The notes under the pieces were generated by a model. It saw nothing but the letters and a program-made list of their open reading frames with translations, was not told the origin of the DNA and ran no database searches. Source: Diogma glabrata (Eukaryota > Arthropoda > Insecta > Diptera > Cylindrotomidae). From it: DNA of 64,000 nucleotides. Positions 12,380 through 22,321 of the stretch are shown here, piece after piece. Location of the stretch: the NCBI GenBank assembly GCA_963693315.1, contig OY856186.1, forward strand, positions 384,312,215 through 384,376,214. Direction: 5' to 3'. Both the position numbers and the translations under genes were made by a program. Positions within the stretch are counted from its first letter, which is position 1; the number at the start of each line of letters is the position of its first letter.

Positions 12380-13375
12380 GGATATCGACTACGATATAAA
12401 GAATTTTTCCTCTCTCTCTTCATTAAAATTTTTTCACTTCACCACACTTTTAAATTGTGTGAAGTAATGCAATGTATCGAGAAAAAAAATCTTACATACT
12501 CCAAATTTTGTTTTTTTTTTGTTTTTGACTATAATCTATCTAAATAACAATAAAAATTTTGTCGTGTCTGTGTGTGGGTGGGTGTGTGGAAGGTTGATCT
12601 TCCTGCATAGGATATTGATAAAACTTTGGCAAATGATCCAGGTTCACTTGAAAATGGAAGATCTGATCTGGAAGATCATTGTAAATTTGAACAAAATGGC
12701 GGCGGGTCTCCCGAACACCTCTAAGTTTAAATCTTGAATAACTTCTAATCCTGGCTTACTATCATATGGAAAGTTGGTATATAATGTTTTCGTACTATTT
12801 CCAATATTTCTGCATACCAACTTTCGGTTTGACACTTCCGGTTAAAAAGTTTTTTTTCAGGTGTTTATCCCTACTGTAGCCTACAATTACTGATCGATTT
12901 TCACGAAACGTTGGTAAAAGATTTCCAGTAACTTGAGAAAGATTCTATTAGCTTTTGGAGTACATTGGATAAAGGGTTGGGGGGTCCATCATACAACAGG
13001 TGGTCCTTTTCACCATGTTTTTTATGTTTATTGGGAGCATACAACATTCGTTCGTGAATGATTTTTGATGACACTTTGGAATAAGATTCAAATATGTATG
13101 GCAAGGAACTGATTTGTTTTTGAGCGATAGTGAACAAAGTGGTGAGGGGGTGTCCCATACACCTGTTTTTTTGACAGCTCAATAACATCTGTACCTGATA
13201 ATCGAATTGGCTGAAACTTGGTTCATAAACATTTACACGGTTCACAACAGTTCTGCATCCCAACTTCCAGTTTGTCACTTCCGGTTAACTTGATGGATAT
13301 TAGTTCATTATGTATCCAGAACACTATGTTTTCAGAGCTGTGGTGAAGTCAGCCTATGCATCAGCGTCGCAGTAT
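12380..13375 (-). repeat. Interspersed repeat family R1, copy 1
   Basis: This block is the inverted counterpart of 41,305-43,000. Shared landmarks, read from the 13.4 kb end on the minus strand, are a GCGACGCTGATGCATAG edge, a GGAAGTTGGGATGCAGAAC block, AGGTACAGATGTTATTGAGC, a CCACTTTGTTCACTATCGC block, GGGAGACCCGCCGCCATTTTG, and a CA-type microsatellite (here GTGTGGGTGGGTGTGTGG on the plus strand). An AT-rich tail to about 12,390 follows. The 63-125-codon open frames within (for example 12,901-13,278 minus) match in position frames found in the other copy but hold no recognisable domain, so I treat them as incidental. Copy 1 is about 700 bp shorter because copy 2 has an internal duplication. 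Confidence 0.85.
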
Positions 13376-14247
13376 TTTTTCTGTACTATTTATTCATCCT
13401 TCTTTCAATTATATTTTAATGAACAAGCATAGAACTGCGTATTGCTAATGACAGAAAAGTAAAAGAAATTTGAATCTCCGAACACGTCAGATTGTTCATA
13501 AAAAACTTCATCATAGCTAAATTCAACAAGACACATAAATTTACATAAACGTTACATACTCGTTTGTAGCATCAATCATCTGAGTCGAATCAAATAACAA
13601 GTAACATCTAAATTACTAATTTTTATATTTTTGGTAAAAATAATACATAATCTATTTCAATTTTCTTCCATTTCCATTGAGTCACATCATCAACCACAAA
13701 ATTCAAAATCTCAATTTCAGCTTTGACAAAGAAAAAGCACACACACACACATAGTACCAAAAAAAATAACAATAAAAAAAATTTTATATCAAATTCATCT
13801 TTACAAAAGAAAATTACAACAACGACAATGGAATATAATTCAAATTTTGTCGAAAACACAAAATTGTTTTCAAATTTTCGATTTTTTCATTGTGTACTCG
13901 TTTGTTTGCTGTGCTTTCAAATTTAATTTGATTAATTTGGAAACACAATACGTGATTGAACTTTAAAAGCTAAAGAAATAAAAATAATATTGGGATGAAG
14001 AATATGAAATTATTAAGAATATCGCGTAATAGGAGAAGTAAATTGTTTTTTTTTCTTCGCTTTCGTTACTTAATTTAAAAATTATTTTCAATAAATAATA
14101 TTGGTGATGGATATCGATTCCATTGGATTATTGTGATAAAGATCATATTTTATTTTTAATAAAAAGAAAAATAACGGTAATAAATCAACTGTTGGTTTTC
14201 GGGTGACAGTTATTATGAAATTGATGATGCTATCGATTTTTTTTGTG
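13376..14247. other. Non-coding stretch with a CA microsatellite
   Basis: It holds a short (CA)n run at about 13,738-13,752 followed by AT-rich sequence. Overlapping 67- and 78-codon frames on both strands are low-complexity. No gene is supported. Confidence 0.5.
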
Positions 14248-14250
14248 TTA

Positions 14251-14283
14251 AGCCGCAATTAGACTATTGCAGAACTCTGCAAT
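14251..14283 (+). repeat. Left terminal inverted repeat of the Harbinger-like element
   Basis: It begins AGCCGCAATTAGACTATTGC and matches the reverse complement of 17,579-17,611 at 27 of 33 positions by eye. The preceding TTA is the target duplication. Confidence 0.85.
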
Positions 14284-14455
14284 ATTCGTGCAATGGTAGT
14301 GTAAACGGTTCGCAATATCATTGTCGATGAGAAACAATGAACATTGCAATGAAATTGAAAATATTTTGCAATGAAATATTGACAATGATTTTGGCAATGA
14401 AAAATATTGCAAACAGGTTTACAATATTATTGCTGTCATTGCAGACAATTTTGAT
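14275..14455. repeat. Left subterminal array of TGCAATGA-like motifs
   Basis: Just inside the left end, GCAATG, GCAATA, GCAATGAA and their complements (CATTGC) recur about every 10-25 bases in both orientations. The right end (17,375-17,590) has the same feature. Dense subterminal repeats of this kind are known transposase-binding regions in several DNA transposon groups. Binding here is inferred. Confidence 0.7.
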
Positions 14456-14683
14456 GAAAATTTTTAAGTTTTGTTGTTGTGTCAGTTACAAAATAATTGT
14501 GTGTCGCTCAACTAAAAATTATTATATATAAAAATAATTTTAAAATAATTGTATTTTGTAGGTGTATTTTAATTTTATTATAAATATATTAGGAATATAA
14601 TGTATTTTTTATTCAAACAAATTAAGTCATATTAAATAACAATTAAAATATAGCACCCCAAATTTTTAATTTTTACTTAAAAG

Positions 14684-14822
14684 ACGCGCAATCAAATCGA
14701 TTGTAAGTTCATTTAATGTGTATTCATGTTTTGTTTTAGGTAGAATTCATAGAAGAGTTTACCTATTTTTAAGTTTAATTTTTAATGTGTCACAAAAAAA
14801 AACCATACGCTAAATAAACTCC
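14684..14822 (+). repeat. LINE 3' tail fragment inside the Harbinger-like element
   Basis: The sequence from AAAAGACGCGCAATCAAATC to GCTAAATAAACTCC corresponds, inverted, to the 3' tail of the LINE remnant at 11,130-11,290. The fragment is bracketed by two copies of AATTAA(A)ATATAGCACCCC (about 14,640-14,659 and 14,825-14,843), which could be a target duplication. A third CGCACCCC copy follows at about 14,848. Confidence 0.65.
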
Positions 14823-14844
14823 AAATTAAATATAGCACCCCATT

Positions 14845-16200
14845 AAAATATCGCACCCCAATTTTGCATTATAATAGAAATAAATAAAATTTATTTTTTT
14901 GTAATTTTACTAGCAACTTTTGTTTTAATACCTACTCTGCCGAATATTCTTGCAGGAAAATTATATAAAAATTATATAGGAACTTACAAGATCATGATCA
15001 TTTCTTGTAGAGAATTGAGACAAGAAGTTTACAAGATTCTCATGTGATCTTTTATAGTGATCTATGTGATCTTTTATAGTTCATGTAAGATCCTAACCAT
15101 AATTCCTACAAGAATTTTTGCCAAGGTAGTTAGATGAAGTGGTTTTATTTTAGGCTCTAATCCGAGTAACAAAGGAGCTACTTCGAATTATATAGAACCT
15201 ATAATTATTTTAAAACGTTTAGTTTTACACTCGTTTCTGCCAGACACAGGATATCACTTCTTTTTCAGTGAGCTAATAGTATTGACTATTAAACTGTAAA
15301 CTACACGATTTCACGGACTAACATTTATATTTTTGTTTTTTTTCTTTAAGAAAATGTCATGATTTTGTATTTAATAGAAAATTTTATATAAAATATTTGA
15401 AATTAGTTAAATTTATATTTGTTATAGTTTTAAATTTGAAAAAAATTTATACATGTATAATTGAATAAAAATTGAAATAAATATTTACCTGCAAGTACTC
15501 GTCTTGTAACGACGGATTATTTTCAATTTTTACTCTAAAACTATTAGTTTTCAAATTCAATAATAATTTCATTAATTTTCTTCAATTGTGACGTTTATCT
15601 GTACCACTGTACATTTAAACATTTAAACATTTGTTCTTATGATTTAAATAAACTTAATTTCAATTAAAAATACAAGTTTGATTTGATTCTTTTTTTTATT
15701 TGAAAAACATGAGAATTACTTGATGAAAAATGAAACAGAAGATCGATGATAATATGATATATAAACGATCAAATTGTTTGGATCGAGAAAATTAGTAAAA
15801 TTTAAATCAATTAGTATATAATTTTTAAATGTTCAATAAGGATATAAATTAGAATCAAAGAATTATGTGTGATCGCAAAATTAAAGTTTTAAGTTAATAA
15901 ACTATAATATTGGTTCTTAATAAAACCTATTAAATTAAATATTTGTTTATTTTCATTTATTGAGTTTGTATTTTGTGACATTTCAAAACCATAATTCGTT
16001 TTAGTGATAATTTGAATTGAGATTTTAAGCCTAAAGAAAATATTTATATATATATAAATATGACAGAACCAAAAAAAATCGAAAGCTTAAGTTTTTTAAG
16101 AAAAAATAATGTTATCTGGACGTTTTGTGTTTTGTTTGGAAATGCAGTTATTTACCATTTGAAAACATTAAAATTTTGCAAATTTAATTAAATAATAATA
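14845..16200. other. Non-coding interior of the Harbinger-like element
   Basis: AT-rich interior. Repeated words GATCTTTTATAGT and TTCATGTAAGATCC at about 15,040-15,095 form a small local duplication (TGTGATCTTTTATAGTGA/TTC). No coding remnant is recognised. Confidence 0.45.
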
Positions 16201-16203
16201 GTT

Positions 16204-16555
16204 ATGAAATGTTGTATATGTAAATGTGTGAACTCAAATCGTTACGAAAAGCATAATAGAAATAAAATAACATGTCACAGATTTCCAACCAATACAAAAT
16301 ATTTAAATGCATGGTTAAAAGCACTAAATTTATAACCTTGGAAACCGCAGAAACATGATGTAATTTGCTCGCAGCATTTTGAGGAAAATTGTTTAGATCG
16401 AAGTTCACCGTTAAGGATACGTCTTAAGAAAACTGCAATACCTACTACTTTTAATCAAATGTCTGGGAAATTGTTAATAAAAGGAGTTATCACAGAAGAT
16501 AAACGAAGACGATAAATAAAACGTGAAGAAGACAACATTCAAGATAAATTAATGT
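16204..16555 (+). pseudogene. THAP-domain DNA-binding protein, first exon (broken)
   Basis: From the ATG at 16,204 the frame encodes a THAP zinc finger. It opens with CCICKCVN (the C-x2-C pair), followed by ITCHRFPTN, NAWLKALNL, a W-x-P step, and VICSQHFEENC, which supplies the C-x2-H pair. The closing AIPTTF corresponds to the AVP box of THAP domains. Spacing fits the family (about 80-90 residues). The copy is dead: a TAA at 16,333 falls right before the conserved Trp-x-Pro, and another in-frame TAA lies near 16,513. An ATG|GTAGG junction at about 16,553 may be a decayed splice donor, since similar sequence with GTAAGC occurs at 60,915. THAP domains recognise transposon ends or promoters. 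Here the protein would have accompanied the minus-strand Harbinger transposase. Domain call firm; role inferred. Confidence 0.85.
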
Positions 16556-16795
16556 AGGTTTTTTATTGAATTTTAATTTATATAATTTTTGATATGTTTT
16601 TTTTAGCTAAATTATTTTTTTTCTTAGCCAATTAAACAGTTTCTTTACAATTTTTCTGTGATTCGTAATATAAAAGATTTCCAAGTATAATTAGTTTGTC
16701 GTAGATTCAGTTTTCATATAGTATTTTTGAGCTTTCCGGTGTAAATATAATAAAATAGTTTTGTACAAAGTCCAAAATCCTAATAGTATTTCAAT
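16556..16795. other. Intron-like or spacer sequence between the two transposon genes
   Basis: AT-rich and T-rich. Parts of it (TTAATTTATATAATTTTTG and ATATAAAAGATTTCCA) recur at 60,925-61,050, which suggests a second, more decayed relative there. Confidence 0.5.
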
Positions 16796-17203
16796 TTTTC
16801 ATAGATCACATCGCATATTTTCTCAATTATATGCTGAATGGACGCTTTGGACATATACAAAAGGTACATGAGAGTGCTGTATGAACTAACGATGGCCAGA
16901 AAACAGAGGGTCACTGCCAATCTTTCGGCAACAGTAATTTCATTTCGAGATGCGTGTCGTTTTTTTCGATGAGTGGGCGAACCAAGTAGAGTAAATTATC
17001 AAAGTCTTCTGCACTCATTCGCAAAAAGTTGTTAAATAGCTCAGGGTCATTTTCCCACAACATTGTGTCCAGTTTTTAGAAAAACTAGACACTCTATCCG
17101 CATACAGTTCACGAACCCATTTTGTTTTGTTTTGTAACAACAATTCATAACTACACGTAATAAGAGCACAAGCTAAACAGCACTCAATTGTATTTTCCAT
17201 CAC
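16796..17203 (-). pseudogene. PIF/Harbinger transposase, N-terminal region only (frameshifted)
   Basis: On the minus strand from ATG at 17,203 one frame gives ECCLACALITCSYELLLQ and then KWVRELYADR. A second frame continues with NDPELFNNFLRMSAEDFD, NLLYLVRPLIEK, and a third with TVAERLAVTLCFLA, SYSTLMYLLYMSKASIQHII, CDVIYEKL. This ordered set is the helix-turn-helix N-terminal part of Harbinger (HARBI1-type) nucleases, so at least two frameshifts have occurred (about 17,070 and 16,945). The DDE catalytic domain, which should follow, is not found. The fragment ends near 16,796 in unrelated AT-rich DNA. It lies convergent to the THAP exon, between TTA-flanked terminal repeats, which gives independent support. 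Confidence 0.85.
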
Positions 17204-17374
17204 AATATTTCATCCAATAATTAAAATTGTGAAAATGGAAAAAGAACAATTTGTTGTTTTTGTAAACGCGTACACACTAAATAATGACAGCACGACAACT
17301 GAAAATATTTTTGATTTTTCTAGTTGAAAAAAACAATACAGTTTACAGATATCCTCCTATATGAAAACAATGAC

Positions 17375-17611
17375 AACTGCAATGATATTTGCAATGAGTT
17401 TTTGACAAAAATATTGAAATAGTGTAAACAGTAAAAAATTCATTGCAGAAAAGTTTAGCAATGAATTCATTGCAAACCATTGCAATGAATTCGCAATGAC
17501 ATTGCCGCAATAATATTGTACTAAAATGCGTATAGTGTAAACCATTGCATGTTTCATTGCTCATTGCAGTCATTGTTCATTGCACAATTCTGCAATAATG
17601 TAAAGGCGGCT
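17375..17611. repeat. Right subterminal repeats and terminal inverted repeat of the Harbinger-like element
   Basis: Words such as TTGCAATGA, CATTGCAA and GCAATGAATTC recur at least ten times here, mirroring the left end. The terminal repeat at 17,579-17,611 ends in GGCGGCT followed by TTA. Open frames of 66-76 codons on the minus strand only read through these repeats. Confidence 0.8.
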
Positions 17612-17614
17612 TTA

Positions 17615-18920
17615 GGCTATTGCAAATTTTATTGTTTATTATCTTAAGTGAATAAGAAAATATTCATTGGAAAATGGTTTTTGTATACTGAGATTTGTAT
17701 CTCACTAAGCACAGTCGTGACTCGTTTTCCTTAAACACCAAATCGCTTTTTTTTATTGGTTAGCGTCTATATAGGGTATTGGTTTTGTTTGCCTATACTA
17801 CTGTCGGTCTTCAACACTGTTAGTGCTTTTGTCAAACATATACTTCAGTTCTCCGTCTTCTTTGTGTAGAGTACCACAATATAAGCATTATTTAATACTG
17901 AATTCTTTGATAAATTTCTTTAACTTTAATATTTTTGAAAGACACAACTTCTCCTAAATACGTTAAGTCCTCAAAGTACTGTGAACCTCGTTTCTCACCG
18001 TCAATTAAAATTTGGTTTTGTTATTACCATAACAACTTCTTTACATTGGCTTGCCAGACCATTTACCAATATTTGCAGTTCTGTTCCATTAGAACTCACC
18101 AGAATTATATCGTGAAAGAGAGAAAGAGTTCATATATTTGCAAGCCGTAATCTTTCCAGTAATAAAGGTCTCAACAAATAATGACCATTAATAAATTAAA
18201 ACTTCAAAGGTTTTGCCACGATCTGGTTTATTTATTGTAAAACAAATCCAAAAATAATAAATCAAACAAAGAAATGAATAAATTTCGTGCAGTGCTCTCT
18301 GCTCTGCCACGCAAATGTTACGGTTAACATTATGGACGTAATAAATGCATTCGCAAAAGTTACAAATCAATATGATTCTTACAAAAATGCACTTTTAGAG
18401 CGACACTCTTTATGTACAGGTAAGCATTTGGATAGAATTTTGTCTGGTATTCAGGAAATTTTAGATAATGCTCCATCAGAATTTTAAAAATTTGAAGCTT
18501 GAATCAAAACCCGCCATTTCATAATTTGTCTACTATGACCTTGTAAAAACAGCTTTGGCTTAAGCGTTTTCCAACTTTTTTAAGATCTCCTGTGGTTACC
18601 TGGGACGACAAGGATCAGAAAGAACAGGAACAGAAATCCTTCCAAATATCTGCACAATCTGAGCAGCTGTTTAATGCAGCACTTCTTTATTCTTTATTAT
18701 TTATCGTTATGCTCTATAAAAGAATAATCAGTATTGGCCCAACTAGTGAAAAGTTAGCAACTTAACGAAACTTAATTATGCGACATATGGACGGACTATA
18801 CATATAATCAACCACCAAAAACTTAAGAACTTTTCATTCAGACGTTTCAACTGTAACTTTTAACTTTAACGAAAAACTTAACAAAGCGAATATTTGCGCA
18901 CCAAACTTAAGGATTCCCGG
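17615..18920. other. Gene-free stretch
   Basis: No supported gene. A 66-codon frame at 18,287-18,487 has no recognised domain. Sequence around 18,590-18,680 is somewhat more complex and may be an unidentified element remnant. Confidence 0.4.
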
Positions 18921-18924
18921 GAAA

Positions 18925-19310
18925 AAATAGAGAGATCTAAAAAGATCTAATTAGATATTTTTTGATCAATTTAGATCTAATGAGATCTTTGTTTTGAGTC
19001 AAAAAAATGAAAGTTTGATCTTTGCAGATCTGAAGAGATCTCTTTAAATCAAGGTAGATCTTCAAATATTAAGGAAAAAAATTAACGTGTGATCTTTGAA
19101 GATCTACAAATATCTCTTCAAATCTTGATAGATCTTCAAAGATCAATGTAAAGATTTGCGTTTGATCTTTGATAATTAACCAAGATTCAAAGAGATCTCT
19201 TCAGATCTGCAAAGGTCAAACAATAGTTTTTATGTTTGATCTTTGAAGATCTACCACAATTTACAGAGATCTCATTTTTGCAGATCTCTTCAGATCTGCA
19301 AAAATGTGAA
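18925..19310. repeat. GATC-rich array of AGATCT/GATCTTTGAAGATC modules
   Basis: About twenty GATC words occur in under 400 bases, where roughly one or two would be expected. They sit in short palindromic modules such as GATCTTTGAAGATCT, AGATCTGAAGAGATCT and AGATCTCTTCAGATCT. Two further modules (AGATCTAAAGAGATCC) lie at 24,824-24,839, directly after the outer transposon end, so the array appears to have been split by that insertion. Confidence 0.8.
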
Positions 19311-19614
19311 AATAGAAAAAAAGTTTACAAAAATATTGTTTAGGACCCCGATTATGGAATGCAAAAGCGATAATAGCTCAATTTTTGGCGTAAATGTATT
19401 AGTAATGATATTGGTCTAAAATCAATTACTTTTTTGTAAAACTACTACGTTTGTTTAAATTATTTTGAAACAAAAATTCGTTTGACGGTTCAAGAAAATT
19501 GTTTGTTATTGTTTTACAAATAGGATTCTTGTTATTGTTTTAATAAGTCCAACTAGTTTTTGTTCAACCATTATGCAAAAAATTTATTCGATTATAATCT
19601 CGTTTACAATAAAA

Positions 19615-20618
19615 AAGCAATTCCACGTCACCGCAACATCGATGTTCCTGACCCCCTCTGATTTCGATAAAATTTCATATACAGATAGCCAATGAAAAAA
19701 TAAAAATGCCGTTTCTTTCAAAAAATTAAATTTCGCTCTAGGGATAACACAGGGTGGCGGCAAAGTTTTAGGGGTTTACGAAACATGCGTATCTTTGAAT
19801 ATCGATTGCTAACGATTGACTAAACCGATTTAAGTCATTTATAGCTCATTAGAAAGGTAATTAATAGGACTTATAAAAAAAATTACTTAAAATTTTTAAT
19901 AATTTTGTAAAAGTGTGTTAAACTTAAAAAAAATCTCAAAGATGGCGCTGTTAGGGGTACCCTCACTTTTACCACTTTTTTTTTCCAGAAAAAATTTTTT
20001 TAATTAGTTCGTAATCTAAAACGAAAGTTTCTTAAGTGCATAATTCCTCGTTTTAAAAATAAAATTCTTACAAAATTTTAATTTCTGTTTTTTCAATTTT
20101 TTGTTCTTTAAGAAATGTATTTTATTTAACAAAAACCGCCTGAATTCTTGTTTTATAGATATTTAATTATTTTGAGGATACAAGTTAAGTATTTGAGGGT
20201 GTGGATGATTTTTACATAATTGACTTTTTCTCCCATTTCTACCTGTCCGAAATTAATTATAAATTAATTTACCTGAAATATATTGAAACTGATGCTGAGA
20301 AGTAAGTAGTGAGAAAAATTATGTGAAATAAAATGCATGTTGTATAGAATTCATATAATAATTAGCATTTTATTTTTATTCTAAGTTGTGTAGTAAAAAC
20401 AATATACATTTATTAATAATATAAAATAATATAAAAGAAATTAAAAATATGAAATAAATTTACATTGCATATTAACGGCTTATCTGAAAAATCCTAGTTT
20501 TAGCTAGGCTAGCCTAGCAATGCATGAAATGATTGTGTACGTTTTATAGTTACAGCCTCTCTGTATTTTGCTTCTAGCCGTGACTTTATTTCTATATAAT
20601 AATTTTTACTGGTATATG
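19615..20618 (-). repeat. Left foldback arm
   Basis: It is an inverted copy of the right arm, including the reverse-complemented last 45 or so codons of the transposase frame (about 20,470-20,600). A deletion near 20,518 removes part of that coding copy. Confidence 0.85.
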
Positions 20619-20630
20619 GTGAAATGAAAT

Positions 20631-21452
20631 TTGTTAATTGTGGTAAATTACATAATGAATGTCAATGAGTGGAATGTGTTGAAAATCTTAAAGAACGGGC
20701 TGATAAATTTCATGTATTTCATGTATTTGGAAAACACAAAAGCAAACTTGAAGGCGGGAGAGTGCTTAGTACTTGCCGATTTTTCAGAAAATTGCTGTTT
20801 TTTCATTCAAGATTCTGTGCAGAGTTATCATTGTAATAATTCGCAAGCTACGATACAACCGTTTTTAATGTATTATAATTCATCTACTAGTTAAGGTATC
20901 GATCACTTAAGTTTTGTCATTATCTCTAATATAAATGAATATGATAGTGTGGCAGTGTATCTATTCATATGAAAAATGATTGATTTTATAAAAGATAAAA
21001 AAAAACATCCTGAAAAAAGTCTATATGACTGATGGTGCTGGATCTCAGCATAAAAATAAATATAGTTTTATAAATTTATCTTACCACCAACCAAATTTTA
21101 ATATAGACGTAAAGTGGCACTTCTACGCTACCAGTCATGGAAAAGGACCGTGTGATGGAATAGGAGGTACATTGAATCGAGGTGCTCATCGATAAAGTTT
21201 GTCTAACAAGAATATTATTCAGACCCCTATGGATCTTTATGAATGGGCAACAAAATCAACAATGAATTTTGCATATACCAGTAAAATTATTATACATAAA
21301 TGAAGTCACGGCTAGAAGCAAGATACAGAGAGGCTGTAACTATAAAACGTACACAATCATTTCATGCGTTCATAGCCAAAGATGAAAAAACATTGCTCAC
21401 AAAAATATATTCTAATCCAGCTAAAACTAGGATTTTTCAGATAAGCCGTTAA
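20631..21452 (+). pseudogene. Transposase core of an unassigned DNA transposon family (broken)
   Basis: The plus strand encodes ordered blocks typical of a DDE-like transposase: CLVLADFSENC with FFIQDSVQSYH and NNSQATIQPF; then SFVIISN with SVAVYLF; then SLYMTDGAGSQHKNKYSFIN, WHFYATSHGKGPCDGIGGTL, IIQTPMDLYEWA; and in the right arm a C-terminal SRLEARYREAV, KRTQSFHAFIAKDE ending at a stop at 21,450. The aspartates in ADFSEN and TDGAG are candidate catalytic residues. I remember similar blocks from uncharacterised insect and cnidarian proteins but cannot name the superfamily. In-frame stops near 20,893, 20,966 and 21,193 and the missing N-terminus make it non-functional. The last part is duplicated in inverted form in the left arm. 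Confidence 0.7.
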
Positions 21453-22321
21453 TATGCAATGCAAATTTATTTTATATTTTTAATTTATTTTATACTATTT
21501 TATATTATTAATAAATGTATATTGTTTTTATTACACAACTTAGAATAAAAATAAAATGCTAATTATTATATGAATTCTATACAACATGCATTTTATTTCA
21601 CATAAAAGTTCTCACTATTTACTTCTCAGCATCAGTTTCAATATATTTCAGGTAAATTAATTTATAATTAATTTCGGACAGGTAGAAATGGGAGAAAAAG
21701 TCAATTATGTAAAAAGCATCCGCACCCTCAAATACTTAACTTGTATCCTCAAAATAATTAAATATCTATAAAACAAAAATTCAGGCGGTTTTAGTTAAAT
21801 AAAATGCACTTTTTAAAAAACAAAAATTGAAAAAACGGAAATTAAAATTATGTAAGAATTTTATTTTTAAAACGAGAAATTATGTACTTAGGAAACTTTC
21901 GTTTTAGATTACGAACTAATTAAAAAAATTTTTTCTGGAAAAAAAATGTGGTAAAAGTGAAGGTACCACCAACAGCGCCATCTTTGAAATTTTTTTTAAA
22001 GTTTAACACACTTTTACAAAATTATTAAAAATTTTAAGTAATTTTTTTTATAAGTCCTATCAATCACCTTTGTAATGAGCTATAAATGACGTAAATCGGT
22101 TTAGTTAATCGTTAGCAATCGATATTCAAATGCACTGATGTTTCGCAAGCCCCTAAAAGTTTGCCGCCACCCTGTGTCATCCCTAGAGCGAAATTTAATT
22201 TTTTGAAAGAAACGGTATTTTTATTTTTTCATTGGCTATCTGTATATGAAATTTTATCGAAATCAGAGGGGGTCAGGTCACATGCTAGAACAAATGCTGT
22301 TGCGATGACGTGGGATTGCTC
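21272..22321 (+). repeat. Right foldback arm
   Basis: It carries the intact version of the transposase 3' end (to 21,452), a 3' non-coding region and the terminus ACGTGGGATTGCT. The 66-codon frame at 22,161-22,361 is inside the arm and has no domain. Confidence 0.85.

Larger units (their letters stand above)
14251..17611. mobile_element. PIF/Harbinger-like DNA transposon, complete ends, dead coding region
   Basis: Both ends start AGCCGC and their first 33 bases match at 27 positions as terminal inverted repeats (left 14,251-14,283; right 17,579-17,611). Each end is flanked by TTA (14,248-14,250 and 17,612-17,614), the 3-bp TWA-type target duplication known for PIF/Harbinger. Inside are two convergent gene remnants: a THAP-domain exon on the plus strand (16,204-16,555) and a Harbinger-like transposase N-terminal region on the minus strand (16,796-17,203). 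Harbinger elements usually pair the nuclease with a Myb/SANT protein; here a THAP DNA-binding protein takes that place, as in the related ISL2EU group. The DDE nuclease domain is missing. A LINE 3' fragment lies at 14,684-14,822. The element is 3,361 bp and non-autonomous. Confidence 0.85.
19615..22321. mobile_element. Foldback DNA transposon with about 1-kb inverted arms and a transposase core in the loop
   Basis: The arm at 19,615-20,618 is the reverse complement of 21,272-22,321 with high identity by eye over nearly its whole length. Both outer ends read AGCAAT(T/C)CCACGTCA(C/T)CGCAAC. Arm landmarks are CCTGACCCCCTCTGATTTCG, CGCTCTAGGGAT, GGTGGCGGCAAA and TACCTGTCCGAAATTAATT. The inner part of each arm contains the end of the transposase frame, so the left arm holds an inverted duplicate of coding sequence: the element has lost its true 5' half and replaced it with a copy of its 3' half. 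The loop (20,619-21,271) holds the transposase core. Left arm lacks about 45 bp present in the right arm near 20,518. Confidence 0.85.
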
